Shown piece after piece: positions 1-8,454 of a DNA stretch of 29,840 nucleotides; position 1 is the stretch's first letter; each line of letters opens with the position of its first letter. The position numbers and the translations under genes are program-made. Location: assembly GCA_050999155.1 (NCBI GenBank), contig JBPCPM010000097.1, forward strand, positions 1 to 29,840. Direction: 5' to 3'. The DNA comes from JBPCPM01 sp050999155. Its GTDB lineage: Bacteria; Actinomycetota; Thermoleophilia; Solirubrobacterales; 70-9. The notes beneath the pieces were generated by a model. The model ran no database searches, was not told where the DNA came from, and saw only the letters and a list, made by a program, of their open reading frames with translations.

Positions 1-75
1 CGTGTGACACGGCCGGACAAACCGACCAACCAGCCCCCAACCCCGGCACCTCCCGGTCCCGCACCAGTCCTTACC

Positions 76-110
76 ACGGGCGTCGTCTCCCTCGCGGGGG
101 CGGCGCCCGT
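76..110. terminator. GC-rich hairpin upstream of the first amidase
   Basis: A perfect 7-bp inverted repeat (76-82 with 104-110) encloses a 21-nt loop, with no T-tract after it. It may terminate a gene lying before the window. I see no supportable coding region in 1-161; the open frames there look like GC-rich chance frames. Confidence 0.3.
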
Positions 111-149
111 CGTCTGTCCGCAGGTCCCGGGTTCGACCCTCGGTCCGCA

Positions 150-155
150 TAGACT
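150..155 (+). promoter_or_regulatory. -10 box TAGACT, leaderless start of first amidase
   Basis: TAGACT ends six bases before the GTG at 162, the distance expected between a -10 hexamer and +1. The transcript would therefore begin at the start codon. No convincing -35 is seen. Confidence 0.5.
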
Positions 156-161
156 CGCCGC

Positions 162-1613
162 GTGCGCTCTTCCGATCTCGCCTTCTCCGGTCTGGCCGCC
201 CAGTCGCAGGCCCTTGCCGCAGGCGAGGTCTCATCCGGCGAGCTGACGCAGCTGTGCCTCGCCCGGATCGGTCGCCACGACGGGCGGCTCAACAGCTTCC
301 GGACCGTCTACTGGGAGCAGGCCCTGGCCGAGGCCGACCGGGCCGACGACGCCCGCGGTGGCGGAGACGACCGGCCCCTGCTCGGCGTCCCCATCGCGAT
401 CAAGGATGTCTTCGACGTCGAGGGGGATGTGACCACCCAGGGCTCCGCGGCCAACGAGACCGTGGCCACCGCCGACGCGGAGGTCGTGCGTCGCCTCCGC
501 GAGGCCGGGGCCGTCATCGTCGGCAAGACCACGACGCCCGAGCTCGCCCAGTGGGGCTTCACCGAGTCGGCCGCGTGGGGCGCGACGCGCAACCCCTGGG
601 ACACCGGGCGCCAGACCGGGGGCTCCAGCGGGGGCACGGCCGCTGCGGTCGCGGCGGGCCTGGTAGGAGCCGCCCTGGGCTCCGACGGGGCGGGGTCGAT
701 CCGGATCCCCGCGGCGGCCTGCGGGCTGTTCGGGCTCAAGCCCCAGCGCGGGCGGGTGTCGCTCGCTCCAGCGACCGATCACTGGCACGGCCTCTCGACG
801 GCAGGCCCGCTCACCCGCCGGGTGCTCGACAGCGCCATGTTCTACGACGCCGTCGCCGCCGATCACCCCCACGCGCCCAACCTCCCGGCTGACGGGTTCG
901 CCGCCGCGGCCGAGCGGGATCCCGGCCGGCTGCGGATCGCGGTCGTGACCGAGCCGATGTTGCCGTGGCTGCCCGTCACCCAGGCGGCCCACGACGGCGT
1001 GCAACAGGTGGTCGACGCGCTGCGCACCTGCGGCCACGACGTCGAGCCGGGCACGATCGAAGCCGGCGGCCCGCTCGCGACCCTGATGCTGCTCCCGCGG
1101 TACCTGCGCGGCATCCGTGACGACGCCCAGCAGGTCGATCGTCCCGAGCGCCTCGAGCGGCGGACGCGCCAGATGGCCCGCCTGGGCGGGCTCGTCCCCG
1201 ACGCGGTCCTGCACAAGGTCCGGGAGGCCGAGCCGACCTGGGCCGAGCGCGTCAACTCGCTGCTCATCGACCACGACGTGATCCTCATGCCCACGCTGGC
1301 GCACCTGCCGCCGCGCGTCGGCCGCTGGGAGGGCCAGGGGGCGCTGCGAACACTCGACGGGATGACCCGCTACGTGCCGTTCACCCAGATGTGGAACGTG
1401 ACCGGCCAGCCCGCCGCCTCCATCCCGACCGGGGGGTTCTCGGAGGGCATGCCCCTGTCGGCCCAGCTCGTGGGCCGCCCCAACGACGAGGTCACCCTGC
1501 TGTCGCTGGCCGCCCAGCTCGAAGAAGAGCTGGGCTGGCCCGACGCGGTGCCTCCGGAGTTCGCAGGCGACGACGACCCCCCGACCGAGACCCATGAGCG
1601 AGGCGACGGATGA
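162..1613 (+). CDS. Amidase signature family enzyme (first of tandem pair)
   Basis: This encodes a 483-residue amidase-signature hydrolase that cleaves a C-N amide bond; the substrate cannot be told from sequence. The Ser-cisSer-Lys triad is visible: Lys81 in GVPIAIKD, cis-Ser155 in QTGGSSGG, and nucleophile Ser179 in GSDGAGSIRIP. The 24-residue gap between the two serines matches the family. The length is typical for a full-length enzyme. GTG is chosen as start because a TAGACT box lies six bases upstream and the N-terminus aligns with the usual family beginning. The stop overlaps the next gene by 4 nt (ATGA), so the two amidases are probably translationally coupled. Without GatB/GatC neighbours, a GatA role is unlikely. 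A 13-base match to an Illumina adapter near the start is treated as a finding. Confidence 0.9.
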   Translation: MRSSDLAFSGLAAQSQALAAGEVSSGELTQLCLARIGRHDGRLNSFRTVYWEQALAEADRADDARGGGDDRPLLGVPIAIKDVFDVEGDVTTQGSAANETVATADAEVVRRLREAGAVIVGKTTTPELAQWGFTESAAWGATRNPWDTGRQTGGSSGGTAAAVAAGLVGAALGSDGAGSIRIPAAACGLFGLKPQRGRVSLAPATDHWHGLSTAGPLTRRVLDSAMFYDAVAADHPHAPNLPADGFAAAAERDPGRLRIAVVTEPMLPWLPVTQAAHDGVQQVVDALRTCGHDVEPGTIEAGGPLATLMLLPRYLRGIRDDAQQVDRPERLERRTRQMARLGGLVPDAVLHKVREAEPTWAERVNSLLIDHDVILMPTLAHLPPRVGRWEGQGALRTLDGMTRYVPFTQMWNVTGQPAASIPTGGFSEGMPLSAQLVGRPNDEVTLLSLAAQLEEELGWPDAVPPEFAGDDDPPTETHERGDG

Positions 1614-3058
1614 CCCCCGGCGCCGACCTGGCAACGCTCGACGCGACGGGCCAGGCCGCCCTGGTCCGCGGAGGCGACGCATCGGCGGCGGAGCTCGTCG
1701 ACGCGGCGATCGCCCGCATCGAGTCCCTGGACACCGAACTCAACGCTGTCATCCACCCGCTGTTCGACCAGGCCCGCGAAGCCGCGAAGGGCGGGCTCCC
1801 CGACGGGCCGTTCACCGGGGTACCGATGCTGATGAAGGACATCGGCGCGATGGTGGCCGGCGCCCCGTTCCACGTCGGCATGCGCGCCCTCAAGGAGGCC
1901 GGGTTCACGGCACCGGTGGACAGCGTGCTCACCCAGCGCATCCGGCAGGCCGGGTTCGTCATCTGCGGCAAGACCAACGTGCCCGAGCTCGGCCTGGTGC
2001 CGACGACCGAACCGGTCGCCTACGGCGCCACGAAGAACCCGTGGGACACGGGCCGCACCCCGGGCGGCTCGAGCGGGGGGGCCGCCGCGGCGGTCGCCTC
2101 GGGGATGGTGCCGCTCGCTCACGCCAACGACGGTGGTGGATCGATCCGCCTGCCGGCCTCGATGTGCGGCCTGGTCGGCCTCAAGCCCTCTCGCGGGCGG
2201 GTGACGATGGGCCCGGTGCTCGGCGAGCCCAACGCCGCGCTGGTCAGCGAGCTCGCCGTCACCCGCACGGTCCGCGATACCGCCGCATTTCTCGACGCAG
2301 TCCACGGACCGTCGCCCGGCGATCACTACGTGGCGCAGCCGCCTACCCGGCCGTACGTCGACGAACTCGAGGCCGACCCGGGGACCCTGCGGATCGGCGT
2401 GATCGCCGAGCCGCTGTTGGAGGACCTCACCCTGGATCCTGTGTGCGCAGAGCACACCCGGGCCGCCGCCGAGAAGCTCGCCGCCCTCGGGCACGACGTG
2501 CACGACGGCCGCCCCGGCGGACTCGACCAGCCCGGCGTCATGCAGACGTTCACCCTGCGCTGGGCGGCGAACGTCGACTGGACGCTGAACCAGATGGCGG
2601 CGATCCTCGGACGTGAGCTGGGCCCCGACGATCTCGAAACCACGACGTGGGCGCTGGCCGAGGAAGGTCGCAAGCACGGGGCAGCCGATCTACTAGAGGC
2701 CATCCACCAGCACCAGCGGATGACGCGGATGCTCGCTGCCTGGTGGACGGAGGGCAACGATCTGCTGCTGACCCCGACGGTGGGTGAGCCGCCGCCGGAG
2801 CTCGGCACGTTCACGCCCCCCGACGGCGACCCCATGGGCGGGTTCCGGCGGTCGACGGTCACCGGGCAGTACACCGCCCTGTTCAACGTGACCGGACAGC
2901 CCGCCATCTCGGTCCCGCTCGGACGCAGCGAGGAGGGCTTGCCGATCGGGGTCCAGCTCGTGGCGGCCCACGGCCGCGAGGATCTGCTGATCCGTGTCGC
3001 GGCCCAGCTGGAGCGCGAGTACCCTTGGGCCGACGCGCGGCCGCCCGTCCATGCCTGA
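1610..3058 (+). CDS. Amidase signature family enzyme (second of tandem pair)
   Basis: This is a 482-residue amidase-signature protein and a paralogue of the gene before it. Lys76 (VPMLMKD), cis-Ser154 (PGGSSGG) and nucleophile Ser178 (NDGGGSIRLP) complete the triad, again with the 24-residue serine spacing. It begins inside the last codon of the upstream gene (ATGA overlap), so both are expected from one transcript. The sequence outside the signature core differs enough from its neighbour that the two may take different amides. The substrate is unknown. Its end lies about 20 bases before the dapA start, and the dapA promoter box overlaps this short gap. Confidence 0.9.
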   Translation: MTPGADLATLDATGQAALVRGGDASAAELVDAAIARIESLDTELNAVIHPLFDQAREAAKGGLPDGPFTGVPMLMKDIGAMVAGAPFHVGMRALKEAGFTAPVDSVLTQRIRQAGFVICGKTNVPELGLVPTTEPVAYGATKNPWDTGRTPGGSSGGAAAAVASGMVPLAHANDGGGSIRLPASMCGLVGLKPSRGRVTMGPVLGEPNAALVSELAVTRTVRDTAAFLDAVHGPSPGDHYVAQPPTRPYVDELEADPGTLRIGVIAEPLLEDLTLDPVCAEHTRAAAEKLAALGHDVHDGRPGGLDQPGVMQTFTLRWAANVDWTLNQMAAILGRELGPDDLETTTWALAEEGRKHGAADLLEAIHQHQRMTRMLAAWWTEGNDLLLTPTVGEPPPELGTFTPPDGDPMGGFRRSTVTGQYTALFNVTGQPAISVPLGRSEEGLPIGVQLVAAHGREDLLIRVAAQLEREYPWADARPPVHA

Positions 3059-3065
3059 ATCGCGC

Positions 3066-3071
3066 GATACT
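3066..3071 (+). promoter_or_regulatory. -10 box GATACT before dapA
   Basis: GATACT (TATACT with one change) lies exactly six bases before the GTG at 3078. This supports a leaderless dapA transcript in addition to any readthrough from the amidases. It also helps choose 3078 over the more upstream in-frame start at 2994, which lies inside the amidase gene. Confidence 0.45.
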
Positions 3072-3077
3072 CGCCCC

Positions 3078-3953
3078 GTGAAGCCGACCGAGGGAATCCT
3101 GACCGCCATGGTCACGCCGTTCACGGCGTCCGGCGATCTCGACCTCCCGGCCGTACGCCGGCTCGCGTCCCACCTGATCGACAACGGATCGCACGGGATC
3201 GTCGTCTGCGGGACGACGGGCGAATCCCCGACGCTCAGCGACGCCGAGGACGTGACCCTCGTGGAAGCGGTCCGCGACGAGGTGGGCGACCGCGCGACGG
3301 TCATCTGCGGTACCGGGACGAACGACACGCGCCACTCCGTTGCCCTCACCGCCGCCGCGAGGCAGGCCGGTGCCGACGCCTGCCTGGTCACGACGCCGTA
3401 CTACAACAAGCCAACCCAGGACGGCCTGCGCCTGCACTACCGGGCCATCGCCGAGGTTGGGCTGCCCGTGATCCTCTACAACATCCCGTCACGCGTGGTC
3501 ATCAACCTCGATCCGGACTTTCTGGCCGAGCTCGCGCAGATCGATGGCGTGGACGCGGTCAAGCAGGCCAACAACGAGCAGCTCGCGGCCATCGACGGTC
3601 TCGACCTGCTGGCCGGCAACGACGACGGGCTGCTGGACTGCCTGCTGGCCGGGGGGACGGGGGGCATCTGCGTCGCATCGCACCTCGTCGGGCCGCAGAT
3701 GCGCGAACTGTGGGAGGCCGCCCGCGCCGGCGACGAACAACGAGCACGCGACATCGACAACGACCTTCGGGAGATCTACGACGTTATGGGCATCCTCACC
3801 AATCCGATTCCGGTCAAGGCCGCGCTGGCCCTCCAGGGTCACTGCGAGCCGACCATGCGCCTGCCGATGCACCCGCCGGGCGACGAGGCGCGCGAGGTCC
3901 TCGCGCAGACGCTGCGTCGCCACGGACTCCTCGGCGACCGGACGGCCGCCTGA
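3078..3953 (+). CDS. dapA: 4-hydroxy-tetrahydrodipicolinate synthase
   Basis: DapA condenses pyruvate with aspartate semialdehyde, the first committed step of diaminopimelate/lysine synthesis, in the cytoplasm. The 291-residue protein is of normal family length and forms a TIM barrel. Visible landmarks are the GTTGE loop (Thr46-Thr47), YYNKPTQ near 108-114, Tyr134 and Arg139 in YNIPSR, and Schiff-base Lys162 in AVKQANN. GTG at 3078 gives the standard N-terminus (KPTEGILTAMVTPF), so the longer upstream frame is rejected. Its TGA overlaps the ATG of rnj, a pairing conserved in actinobacteria. Later pathway genes dapF and dapL lie about 22 kb downstream. Its fold is shared with other pyruvate aldolases, but the residues and context favour DapA. 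Confidence 0.93.
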   Translation: MKPTEGILTAMVTPFTASGDLDLPAVRRLASHLIDNGSHGIVVCGTTGESPTLSDAEDVTLVEAVRDEVGDRATVICGTGTNDTRHSVALTAAARQAGADACLVTTPYYNKPTQDGLRLHYRAIAEVGLPVILYNIPSRVVINLDPDFLAELAQIDGVDAVKQANNEQLAAIDGLDLLAGNDDGLLDCLLAGGTGGICVASHLVGPQMRELWEAARAGDEQRARDIDNDLREIYDVMGILTNPIPVKAALALQGHCEPTMRLPMHPPGDEAREVLAQTLRRHGLLGDRTAA

Positions 3954-5611
3954 TGGCCGGCACGCTGCGGATCCTGCCGCTCGGCGGGCTCGGCGAGATC
4001 GGCAAGAACATGTCGGTCGTCGAGTACGAGGGCCGGATCGTCGTCGTCGACACCGGCCTGATGTTCCCCACCCCCGAGCATCCGGGTATCGACCTCGTGC
4101 TCCCGGATTTCTCCTACCTGCGCGACCGCGCCGACGACATCGAGGCCATCGTGCTCACGCACGGCCACGAGGACCACGTCGGGGCGTTGCCCTACGTCCT
4201 GCGCGAGATCGGTGACGTGCCGGTGGTCTACGGCGGCCGCCTGACCGTCGGCATGGTGCGCTCCAAGCTCGACGAGCACAAGCTCAAGGACACCCCGCTC
4301 ACCGAGCTCGAGGACGGCGAGGTGGTCGAGCACGGTCCGTTCTCGATCGAGCTCGTGCACATGTCGCATTCGATTCCCGACGCGCGCGGGGTCATCATCA
4401 CGACCGAGCTCGGGCCGATCTTCTTCACCGGCGACTACAAGTTCGACCAGACCCCCGTTGACGGCCGCCCGGCCGACCTGTGGCGCCTGGCCGAGCTGGG
4501 CCGCGACGGGCTGCTGCTGCTGTGCGGTGACTCGACCAACGCCGATCGCCCCGGGACCGCACCGTCGGAGGCCACGACGGGGCCGGCGCTGCGGGAGGTC
4601 TTCGGGGGCTGCGAGGGGCGGATCATCGTCACCTCGTTCGCCTCCAACGTGCACCGGGTCCAGCAGGCCATCGACGCCGCCGTCGCGCTGAACCGCAAGG
4701 TGGCGCTCGTCGGCCGGTCGATGCGCAAGAACTTCAACATCGCCAGCAACCTCGGCATCGCCTCGGCCCCCCAGAGCACGCTCATCCAGCCCAACGAGAT
4801 CGAGGACTTTCCCGACGAGAAGGTCGTCGTGATCTGTACCGGCAGCCAGGGCGAGCCGCTGTCGGCGTTGCGCCGGATGGCCAACAACGACCACCGCCAG
4901 ATCTCCCTCCACGACGGCGACACCGTGATCTTCTCGGCCACCCCGGTGCCCGGCAACGAGCGCTCGGTCAACGAGACGATCGACCGGATCTTCGAGATCG
5001 GCGCCCGGGTGATCACCGCCAAGGACGCGCCGATCCACGCGTCGGGCCACGGCTGGCGGGAGGAGCTCAAGCTGATGCTCAACCTCACCCGGCCGACGTA
5101 CGTGCTGCCCGTCCACGGCGACCACCAGCGGCTGCGGCTGCACGCGACGCTGGCCGAGCAGGTCGGCATCGACCCCGACTGCATCTTCCGCTCGCGCAAC
5201 GGCCTGCCCCTGGAGATCGACGAGCGCGGTGCCCGGTTCGGCGAGCCCGAGCCCAGCGGCGTGATCCTCGTCGACGGCCTCGAGCTCGGCGAGCCCAGCG
5301 ACGCCGCCTTGCGTGACCGCCGGACGCTGGCCGGCGACGGGGTGATCATGGTCGTCGCGACGATCGACGAGGACGGGCGCTCGGTGTCCGACCCCGAGGT
5401 CGTGCTCCGCGGCGTGCCACTGGGCGACGACGTCGACCGCGACCTCGACGACATCCGCGACGCGGTCGAGGACCTGCTCGACAAGATGGCGAAGGAGCGG
5501 GTCGGCGACCTCGACGTCATCCAGGAGGACCTGCACGACGAGATCGCCTCGCTGGTCTACAAGCGCTTCAAGCGGCGTCCGATGGTGCTGCCCGTCGTCG
5601 TCGAGGTCTGA
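3953..5611 (+). CDS. rnj: Ribonuclease J
   Basis: RNase J is a metallo-beta-lactamase/beta-CASP nuclease with endo- and 5'-3' exonuclease activity on RNA, central to mRNA decay and rRNA maturation. The 552-residue product has the zinc-binding motif HGHEDH at residues 70-75, then a second His motif (HMSHS), TGDYKFDQ, the beta-CASP region with GSQGEP, and PVHGDH near the end of the catalytic core. A C-terminal domain follows. ATG at 3953 overlaps the dapA stop (TGATG), so translation is coupled and most of the longer in-frame extension inside dapA is discarded. A hairpin follows the stop by about 20 bases. Confidence 0.95.
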   Translation: MAGTLRILPLGGLGEIGKNMSVVEYEGRIVVVDTGLMFPTPEHPGIDLVLPDFSYLRDRADDIEAIVLTHGHEDHVGALPYVLREIGDVPVVYGGRLTVGMVRSKLDEHKLKDTPLTELEDGEVVEHGPFSIELVHMSHSIPDARGVIITTELGPIFFTGDYKFDQTPVDGRPADLWRLAELGRDGLLLLCGDSTNADRPGTAPSEATTGPALREVFGGCEGRIIVTSFASNVHRVQQAIDAAVALNRKVALVGRSMRKNFNIASNLGIASAPQSTLIQPNEIEDFPDEKVVVICTGSQGEPLSALRRMANNDHRQISLHDGDTVIFSATPVPGNERSVNETIDRIFEIGARVITAKDAPIHASGHGWREELKLMLNLTRPTYVLPVHGDHQRLRLHATLAEQVGIDPDCIFRSRNGLPLEIDERGARFGEPEPSGVILVDGLELGEPSDAALRDRRTLAGDGVIMVVATIDEDGRSVSDPEVVLRGVPLGDDVDRDLDDIRDAVEDLLDKMAKERVGDLDVIQEDLHDEIASLVYKRFKRRPMVLPVVVEV

Positions 5612-5630
5612 GACCGGGCGCCAACCAAAG

Positions 5631-5664
5631 CGAGCCCCCCGGGTCAACTGCTCCGGAGGGCTCG
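5631..5664. terminator. Hairpin after rnj
   Basis: A 7-bp stem (5631-5637 with 5658-5664) is extended by four more pairs (5639-5642 with 5653-5656) around a 10-nt loop, 20 bases after the rnj stop. There is no T-tract, as is common in actinobacteria. Confidence 0.5.
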
Positions 5665-5705
5665 ACACTCAGAGAGGGATCTGGGTGTGGTGTGGGGGAC
5701 AGGAC

Positions 5706-5742
5706 GGCCCGCCGAGGCGGCGGGAGGGTGCCCCGGCGGGCC
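5706..5742. terminator. Second hairpin between convergent rnj and kinase genes
   Basis: A perfect 8-bp inverted repeat (5706-5713 with 5735-5742) lies in the 187-bp gap between the convergent rnj and histidine kinase genes. It could stop transcription from either side. Confidence 0.45.
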
Positions 5743-5798
5743 TGTCTCATCCCGAAAACCACGGTAGGCGGCCGTCCTTAACCGGCGGTAAACCCGCG

Positions 5799-7271
5799 CT
5801 AAGAAGGTCGTGAAACTGGCGGGACCGGACCGCTGACGGGTCGCTCGACCACCGCCGGGCGGTCATGTAGCGGCTCGGTTGGAGGTGCCGCGGGCAGCGT
5901 GACAACGAAGCGCGCGCCCCCCTGCTCGGGGCTGTCGACGGCCACGGTGCCGCCGTGGGCATCGACCACGGCCCGCACGATGGCCAGCCCCAGTCCGGTG
6001 CCCCCGGCCCCGCGGTCCCCGCCGTGTCGCACGAACCGTTCGAACAGCGTGTCGGCGATCTCGGGCGGGATCCCCGGGCCGCGGTCGGCGACCTCGAGCA
6101 CGGCTGCGTCCGGCGTGTCGCGCACGGCGATGTCGACCGGCGTCCCGGGCGGCGTGTAGCGCAGCGCGTTCTCGACGAGGTTCACGACGAGGCGGTGGAT
6201 GGCATCACGGTTGCCGGTTACCGCGACGGGGCCCGAGACCTCCACCGACACGGGGTGGGAGCCATCGCCCGCGGCGCCGGCCTCGGCCACGGCGTCGTTC
6301 GTGACGTCCCCGAGGTCGAACGCCTGGCGCCCGCTCTGGTGGCCGGCGTCGGCCTGGGCCAGCAGCAGCAGGTCGGCGATCAGGCGGCTCATCCGGCGGC
6401 TGGAGCGCACGGCGGCGTCGACCATCTCGCCTTCGTCGTCCGCCTCGTCGGACAGGCTCTCCTGCAGCAGCTCGAGGTTCGCCAGCACGGCGGTCAGCGG
6501 GGTGCGCAGCTCGTGGGAGGCATCGGCGACAAACTCGCGCTGGCGCTCCATGGCGTGCTCGGTCTCGGCGCGGGCCTCGTCGAGCGAGCGCAGCATCTGG
6601 TCGAGTGTGCGCGCCAGCTCGGCGACCTCGTCCTCGGCGCGAGGCTGGGGGATCGTGACCGACGGATCGCGGGACCGGGCGATCTCGCGGGCGGCGCTGG
6701 TCAGCTGGGAGATGGGGGCCATGGCCCGGCCGGCGATGGTCAGCCCGGCCAGTCCCGACAGGGCGGCGGCCGCGAGCACGCCGCCGGCCAGCAGCACGTA
6801 GAGGCGGTTGATCGTCGACTCCAGCCCGGTCATGGAGCGCGCGTACTGGATGTACACGGGACCGCCGCGATCGATGCGCGAGCGGGCGGGAACCGTCGAC
6901 ACCAGCACCGAGCCGTACTCGAGCAGCCCGGGCGTCGGCGCGCCGAGGTTGGGAGCGCCCCGGGTGGCTTCGATCACCGCTCCGTCGGCGCGCACCACCC
7001 GGATCTCGGCCTGCTGGGGCCGGGCGTAGTCCTCGAGGTCCGGACCGCGGATGATCGACAGCTGCCCGAAGTCGGAGGCGTCCCCGACCTCGAGCTGCTG
7101 GCCCAGGGTCAGAGCGGCCGTCTGGACATCGGCGTCGAAGTCCGTGTGCAGGCGATCGGTGGCCAGCCGGCCGACGACCACGGCGAAGCCGATCAGGATG
7201 ACGGTCGTCATCGCCGCCGACGCAAGGGCGATCCGCCACCGCACCGGCATCTGGTTGAAGCGGCGGATCAT
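5799..7271 (-). CDS. Two-component sensor histidine kinase
   Basis: This is a 490-residue membrane histidine kinase, likely sensing an envelope signal and phosphorylating the regulator encoded just upstream. In order: transmembrane segment about 14-36, an extracytoplasmic sensor region to about 155, a second transmembrane segment about 157-180, a HAMP linker to about 235, the H-box ASHELRTP with His253, the N-box NLVENALRY at 364-372, G1 DRGPGIPPE near 397, the F-box FERFVRHGG, and G2 GTGLGLA near 424. ATG at 7271 overlaps the regulator's TGA by 4 nt, so the longer in-frame extension is rejected. The architecture resembles the MprB/PrrB group, but the signal cannot be named. A Pro-rich C-terminal tail of about 30 residues follows the ATPase domain. 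Confidence 0.92.
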   Translation of the reverse strand: MIRRFNQMPVRWRIALASAAMTTVILIGFAVVVGRLATDRLHTDFDADVQTAALTLGQQLEVGDASDFGQLSIIRGPDLEDYARPQQAEIRVVRADGAVIEATRGAPNLGAPTPGLLEYGSVLVSTVPARSRIDRGGPVYIQYARSMTGLESTINRLYVLLAGGVLAAAALSGLAGLTIAGRAMAPISQLTSAAREIARSRDPSVTIPQPRAEDEVAELARTLDQMLRSLDEARAETEHAMERQREFVADASHELRTPLTAVLANLELLQESLSDEADDEGEMVDAAVRSSRRMSRLIADLLLLAQADAGHQSGRQAFDLGDVTNDAVAEAGAAGDGSHPVSVEVSGPVAVTGNRDAIHRLVVNLVENALRYTPPGTPVDIAVRDTPDAAVLEVADRGPGIPPEIADTLFERFVRHGGDRGAGGTGLGLAIVRAVVDAHGGTVAVDSPEQGGARFVVTLPAAPPTEPLHDRPAVVERPVSGPVPPVSRPS

Positions 7272-7945
7272 GGTTCGCGCAGGACGTACCCGGCGCCGCG
7301 TTTGGTGTGCAGCAGGCGCGGTTCGCCCTCGGCTTCCAGCTTGCGGCGCAGGTTCGACACGAAGACGTCGATCGTGTTGGTGATGGCGGTGGGGTCGTAG
7401 TCCCACACCTCCTCGAGCAGGCGCTCGCGGCTGATCACCAGGCGCTGGTTGCGCATCAGGTACTCGAGAAGCTCGAACTCGCGGTTGGTCAGCTCCAGCT
7501 CGCGGCCGCCGCGGACGACCTCGCGGGTGTCGGGGTTCAGCCGCAGGTCTGCGACCTCCACCGAGGCGGACCCCCGCGGTGGCCGGCGGCGCAACAGGGC
7601 GCGTACCCGGGCCAGCAGCTCGCGCCGCTCTAACGGCTTGGTCAGGTAGTCGTCGGCCCCGGCGTCGAGGCCGTCGACCCGGTCGTCGGTCTCGGTGCGC
7701 GCCGTGAGCATGAGGATCGAGACGTCACCGGCCTGGCGCAGTCGCCGGCACACCTCGACACCGTCGAGACGGGGGAGGCCGAGGTCCAGGACGACGAGGT
7801 CGGGGGCGAAGGCCTCGCTGTGCTCGAGCGCCTGAACGCCGTCGGCCGCGATCTGGGCCTCGTAGCCCTCCAGCCGCAGGGAGCGGGCCAGCACATCGGC
7901 GATCTCGCGATCGTCTTCGACAACCAGGATGCGTCCGTCGCCCAT
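7268..7945 (-). CDS. OmpR-family response regulator
   Basis: This 225-residue regulator has an N-terminal receiver domain (acidic pocket Glu10-Asp11-Asp12, phospho-acceptor Asp54 in VVLDLGLP, Thr81, Lys103 in LTKP) and a C-terminal winged-helix DNA-binding domain ending in TKRGAGYVLREP. It is the partner of the kinase it overlaps (ATGA). A TACCAT box lies seven bases before the ATG, so its message is probably leaderless. The family resembles MprA/TrcR, but target genes are unknown. Confidence 0.93.
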   Translation of the reverse strand: MGDGRILVVEDDREIADVLARSLRLEGYEAQIAADGVQALEHSEAFAPDLVVLDLGLPRLDGVEVCRRLRQAGDVSILMLTARTETDDRVDGLDAGADDYLTKPLERRELLARVRALLRRRPPRGSASVEVADLRLNPDTREVVRGGRELELTNREFELLEYLMRNQRLVISRERLLEEVWDYDPTAITNTIDVFVSNLRRKLEAEGEPRLLHTKRGAGYVLREP

Positions 7946-7952
7946 TCCCCTG

Positions 7953-7958
7953 ATGGTA
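7953..7958 (-). promoter_or_regulatory. -10 box TACCAT before the response regulator
   Basis: On the minus strand TACCAT ends seven bases before the ATG at 7945. The spacing fits leaderless transcription of the regulator-kinase pair. Confidence 0.45.
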
Positions 7959-8075
7959 AAGGCAGACTGGTGGTTTGCAGGAGTTCTTGAAGGGCCTTTT
8001 AGGGCGCGGTCCAGTCAGAGGCGTCTCGGCAAGGTACTCGCTGAAGCCGGTCAACCATTCGCGCTACAACGGTCG

Positions 8076-8095
8076 CGGGCGCTGAGCGGCGCCCG
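8076..8095. terminator. Short GC hairpin
   Basis: A 7-bp perfect stem (8076-8082 with 8089-8095) with a 6-nt loop lies in the otherwise empty 7959-8146 region. It is downstream of the small minus-strand gene that ends at 8147. Confidence 0.35.
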
Positions 8096-8107
8096 GTCGG
8101 GCTGGTC

Positions 8108-8137
8108 GAGCGCGGCGAGCTCGACGCCGACGCGCTC
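8108..8137 (-). terminator. Hairpin after the 101-aa minus-strand gene
   Basis: A perfect 7-bp stem (8108-8114 with 8131-8137) begins ten bases past the stop of the minus-strand gene. Together with the hairpin at 8076-8095 it probably ends the two-gene transcript. Confidence 0.4.
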
Positions 8138-8146
8138 TGAGCGGGC

Positions 8147-8452
8147 TCAGGCTGCGGTAGCTTCGGCTTCGCGGTATACCGAGATGTGCTGGGAGCGCCG
8201 GAGGTGCAATCCAGCGATCAGCTCCTCCACGGCGCCAGCGCACTCCGGGGCGGGGAGGATGTCCAGGGGGCACAGTGCACCCCGCTCGGTGTTGCCCATC
8301 CGGCGTCCGGCGAGATCGGTGATGCGCTCCCCAAGACCGGGATCGGCGAGATCGTCGCGGACCACGGCCATCCCGATCCAGGTGACGCCACCGGGACCCG
8401 TAGCTTCAAGGGTCCCCTCTTCGCTCCGGCCTCGAATATGCCGGCCGCGCAT
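8147..8452 (-). CDS. Uncharacterised 101-aa protein coupled to the cyclotransferase gene
   Basis: I do not recognise this protein. It is predicted soluble, with no signal peptide or membrane segment. The core reads as folded protein with acidic and hydrophobic alternation (for example VTWIGMAVVRDDL and ECAGAVEELIAGL). The codons are strongly G/C at third positions, as in neighbouring genes, which supports coding. The ATG at 8452 lies two bases after the stop of the upstream gamma-glutamylcyclotransferase-like gene, with a GAGG-like Shine-Dalgarno overlapping that stop, so it should be translated by coupling. The longer frame upstream is only a shadow of the neighbour. A role connected with gamma-glutamyl metabolism is possible from context only. 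Confidence 0.55.
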   Translation of the reverse strand: MRGRHIRGRSEEGTLEATGPGGVTWIGMAVVRDDLADPGLGERITDLAGRRMGNTERGALCPLDILPAPECAGAVEELIAGLHLRRSQHISVYREAEATAA

Positions 8453-8454
8453 CC

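Noticed and set aside
1..161. End of an upstream gene at the left edge
   Set aside because: A GTG TGA at 2-7 could end a gene, but a few bases cannot support a call.
231..1682. 483-aa open frame antisense to the first amidase
   Set aside because: Antisense GC-rich shadow; the sense strand carries complete amidase motifs. The same holds for long antisense frames opposite dapF-dapL and the second amidase.
3839..5668. 609-aa open frame antisense to RNase J
   Set aside because: Shadow of high-GC codons; His/Asp/Val/Gly-rich with no domain.
5955..7400. 481-aa plus-strand open frame opposite the histidine kinase
   Set aside because: Kinase motifs on the minus strand are intact; this frame is Gly/His/Val-rich shadow.
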